A stretch of DNA of 64,000 nt from Xenorhabdus griffiniae (GTDB lineage Bacteria; Pseudomonadota; Gammaproteobacteria; Enterobacterales; Enterobacteriaceae). Under the pieces are notes generated by a model, which worked only from the letters and a program-made list of their open reading frames with translations, was not told the origin of the DNA and ran no database searches. Below are positions 62,846 through 64,000 of the stretch, piece after piece. Both the position numbers and the translations under genes were made by a program. Location: contig NZ_LDNM01000031.1 in the NCBI RefSeq assembly GCF_001028135.1, forward strand, positions 38,487 through 102,486, in the 5' to 3' direction. How positions within the stretch are numbered: position 1 is the stretch's first letter; each line of letters begins with the position of its first letter.

Positions 62846-62922
62846 GTGGATCCTCCAGTCATCAGGGAGCAACAGGCTCCCACTTTTAGGCACTATAAGG
62901 CCGGAAATCTGTGAGGATCCAC
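62846..62922. repeat. 10-bp inverted repeat upstream of the IS110-type transposase
   Basis: GTGGATCCTC (62846-62855) and GAGGATCCAC (62913-62922) are perfect inverted copies 57 bases apart, directly upstream of the transposase start. They lie where the element meets the paaX relic, so they may be subterminal inverted repeats (as in the IS1111 group) or part of a structured noncoding RNA. Confidence 0.6.
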
Positions 62923-62925
62923 ACC

Positions 62926-63243
62926 TCATCTCTCAATTCCAGCACAATGCCAAAGGCTAAGTGGTTGGGATGTGTTCATTACATTCTCGGTGATGCGATA
63001 ATAACTGCGTCGCCCCAGTTTTTCTATCGTAAGCCATCCCTCTTTTTGCATGCGAAATACGGATGTCCGCAAGAAATGGTCATTGAATCCCATCGGCTAC
63101 AGCAGAAAATTCAGGCTGCCAAGACAGACTTCACCTCCACGGTGGCTGAGAGCATCACCATACAGCGAGATGATCAGAGACGTTCCACTGATAGGTTGAG
63201 CATCAAGAGCATGCCGAATAAAGTCGTCAAGTTTATGTGTCAT
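62926..63243 (-). pseudogene. paaX: paaX relic (phenylacetate repressor), truncated by IS110-type element
   Basis: Minus strand from ATG 63243: MTHKLDDFIRHALDAQPISG then TSLIISLYGDALSHRGGEVC and LGSLNFLL, in-frame TAG at 63097, then PMGFNDHFLRTSVFRMQKEG and WLTIEKLGRRSYYRITE. This is the winged-helix N-terminal ~85 residues of PaaX, which represses phenylacetate catabolism. Homology ends near 62975 where the IS-derived sequence begins. No other paa genes are in the window. Confidence 0.82.
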
Positions 63244-63568
63244 ATTTTTTCGTACTCTGCACAAAAGTGTGTCATGACATTAACATAACTGTATATACCT
63301 ATCATCTTTCAGGTTGCCGCTTTATTGACAGTACTCATTAATTTCACCTGCCCCTAATTGTCATTTTCAAAAGACGACTGCACATTCTGTCAGAACTTGG
63401 CTGCACTGGATTGCTGGAGTTGTATAGCCAATCGTCGAGCTGTAGTTCTGATAGGAGAGCATAAGCTCTCTATAAGATCCGACATTTTTAATGCTTAATA
63501 AAAGAAATAATACAATTGAAAGTGATTACAACTTGTGTTTATATTATTAATAATTATGGATTTTTTAA
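63244..63568. other. Gap upstream of the C39-like ORF
   Basis: 325 bases with no supported gene. A hairpin ATAGGAGAGC-ATAA-GCTCTCTAT lies at 63451-63473 (one unpaired base), of unknown role. Confidence 0.45.
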
Positions 63569-63958
63569 GTGTCAGACAACTTACTTGCTGGATTAGTACT
63601 TATTGCGGGGTACCATGGTGTAAATTTAGATAGTCAGATGATAAAACAGAGGTTTTGTGATGAAAATGGCAACGTTGGTGTGACTCAGTGTTTGCTGGCT
63701 GCTAAAAAAAACGCCCTTTATGCAAGAGTAGTAAAAAAGAAAATAGAACGATTGAAATATATTCAACTTCCTGCCCTCATTTTAAATAAAGATAAATCTT
63801 TTTTCATTTTATTAAGGGCAGAAGAAGATAAATTTTTAATCTACGATATAGAAAATAAAAATACGAAAGTTATTGATAAAGAAAAATTCTGTAATATTTA
63901 TACGGAAGAACTACTTATGGTCTCTTCACCTAAATCACAGGGCGCGAGCATGCTTTGA
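63569..63958 (+). CDS. Free-standing C39-like domain of a type I secretion ATPase (truncated)
   Basis: 129 residues from GTG 63569. It matches only the first ~125 residues of HlyB/RtxB-type ABC transporters: YHGVNLDSQMIKQRF, VTQCLLAAKKNALYARVVKK, RLKYIQLPALILNKDKSFFI and EELLMVSS. The peptidase Cys is absent (IAGYHGVNLD with no Cys before it), as in HlyB C39-like domains that bind rather than cut the RTX substrate. The membrane and ATPase domains are missing; the frame ends KSQGASML. It may be a decayed rtxB/hlyB or a stand-alone domain. Confidence 0.75.
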   Translation: MSDNLLAGLVLIAGYHGVNLDSQMIKQRFCDENGNVGVTQCLLAAKKNALYARVVKKKIERLKYIQLPALILNKDKSFFILLRAEEDKFLIYDIENKNTKVIDKEKFCNIYTEELLMVSSPKSQGASML

Positions 63959-64000
63959 TGAATATTCAACCAAAGAAAACTCTTGCCCTATAATCATCAC

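Noticed and set aside
62911..63288. 125-codon plus-strand ORF
   Set aside because: It is antisense to the paaX relic, whose minus-strand translation matches a known family.

Overview
The window reads as a chromosomal segment of a gammaproteobacterium close to Xenorhabdus/Photorhabdus (order Enterobacterales, family Morganellaceae). The evidence is near-E. coli protein sequences and gene order (mla-ibaG-murA, degS-degQ, zapG/zapE, rplM-rpsI, sspAB, gltBD, arcB-elbB-mtgA, dolP-diaA-yraN-lpoA/rsmI/rnpB, yhaJ/yqjF-K-E-D-A, gntRKU), AT-rich intergenic DNA, and dispersed palindromic repeats and decayed insertion sequences. The genus assignment is an inference.

Layout. 1-11 kb: phospholipid transport (mlaEDCB, mlaE cut by the window edge), murA, the two periplasmic proteases DegS and DegQ, cell-division accessory genes, ribosomal proteins L13/S9 and the stringent starvation proteins. 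11-27 kb: glutamate synthase, the ArcB sensor, mtgA, the dolP-diaA-yraN-lpoA envelope/replication group, rsmI and RNase P RNA. 27-31 kb: a deleted yhaK relic, yhaJ and the yqj genes. 31-40 kb is accessory: an IS1 relic, an orphan StyA-like flavoprotein monooxygenase with a substitution in its FAD motif, an ABC-F ATPase, an AraC regulator and a three-gene outer-membrane cluster (beta-barrel, Omp85-type barrel, DUF4056-type lipoprotein).

40-50 kb carries a type I-E CRISPR-Cas locus. Interference genes cas3, cse1, cse2, cas7e, cas5e and cas6e look full length and are tightly coupled. cas1 is reduced to a 103-codon in-frame internal deletion that keeps only its two ends, and no cas2 is seen; a ~105-bp palindromic repeat sits at the breakpoint. 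The array lies upstream of cas3: seven repeats and six spacers (49632-50027), plus two degenerate repeats around a 32-bp spacer (49024-49113). Between the two blocks sits a decayed MazEF/PemIK-type toxin-antitoxin module whose toxin end stops at the first base of a CRISPR repeat. The most economical reading is an interference-capable system that has lost adaptation.

50-60 kb: gntRKU gluconate genes with paired GntR-type operators, a three-gene operon resembling peptidoglycan O-acetylation modules (MBOAT plus two SGNH proteins), a Bax-like glucosaminidase, a DUF3761-type small secreted protein and a YgfF-like dehydrogenase. 60-64 kb is decaying DNA: a SymE-like gene, a palindromic repeat, an IS630 scrap, a frameshifted IS110-family transposase, a paaX relic truncated next to it, and a free-standing C39-like domain of a type I secretion ATPase.

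A recurring theme is gene decay by internal deletion that keeps both ends (cas1, yhaK, the toxin-antitoxin pair, possibly lpoA) together with four copies of one palindromic repeat family.
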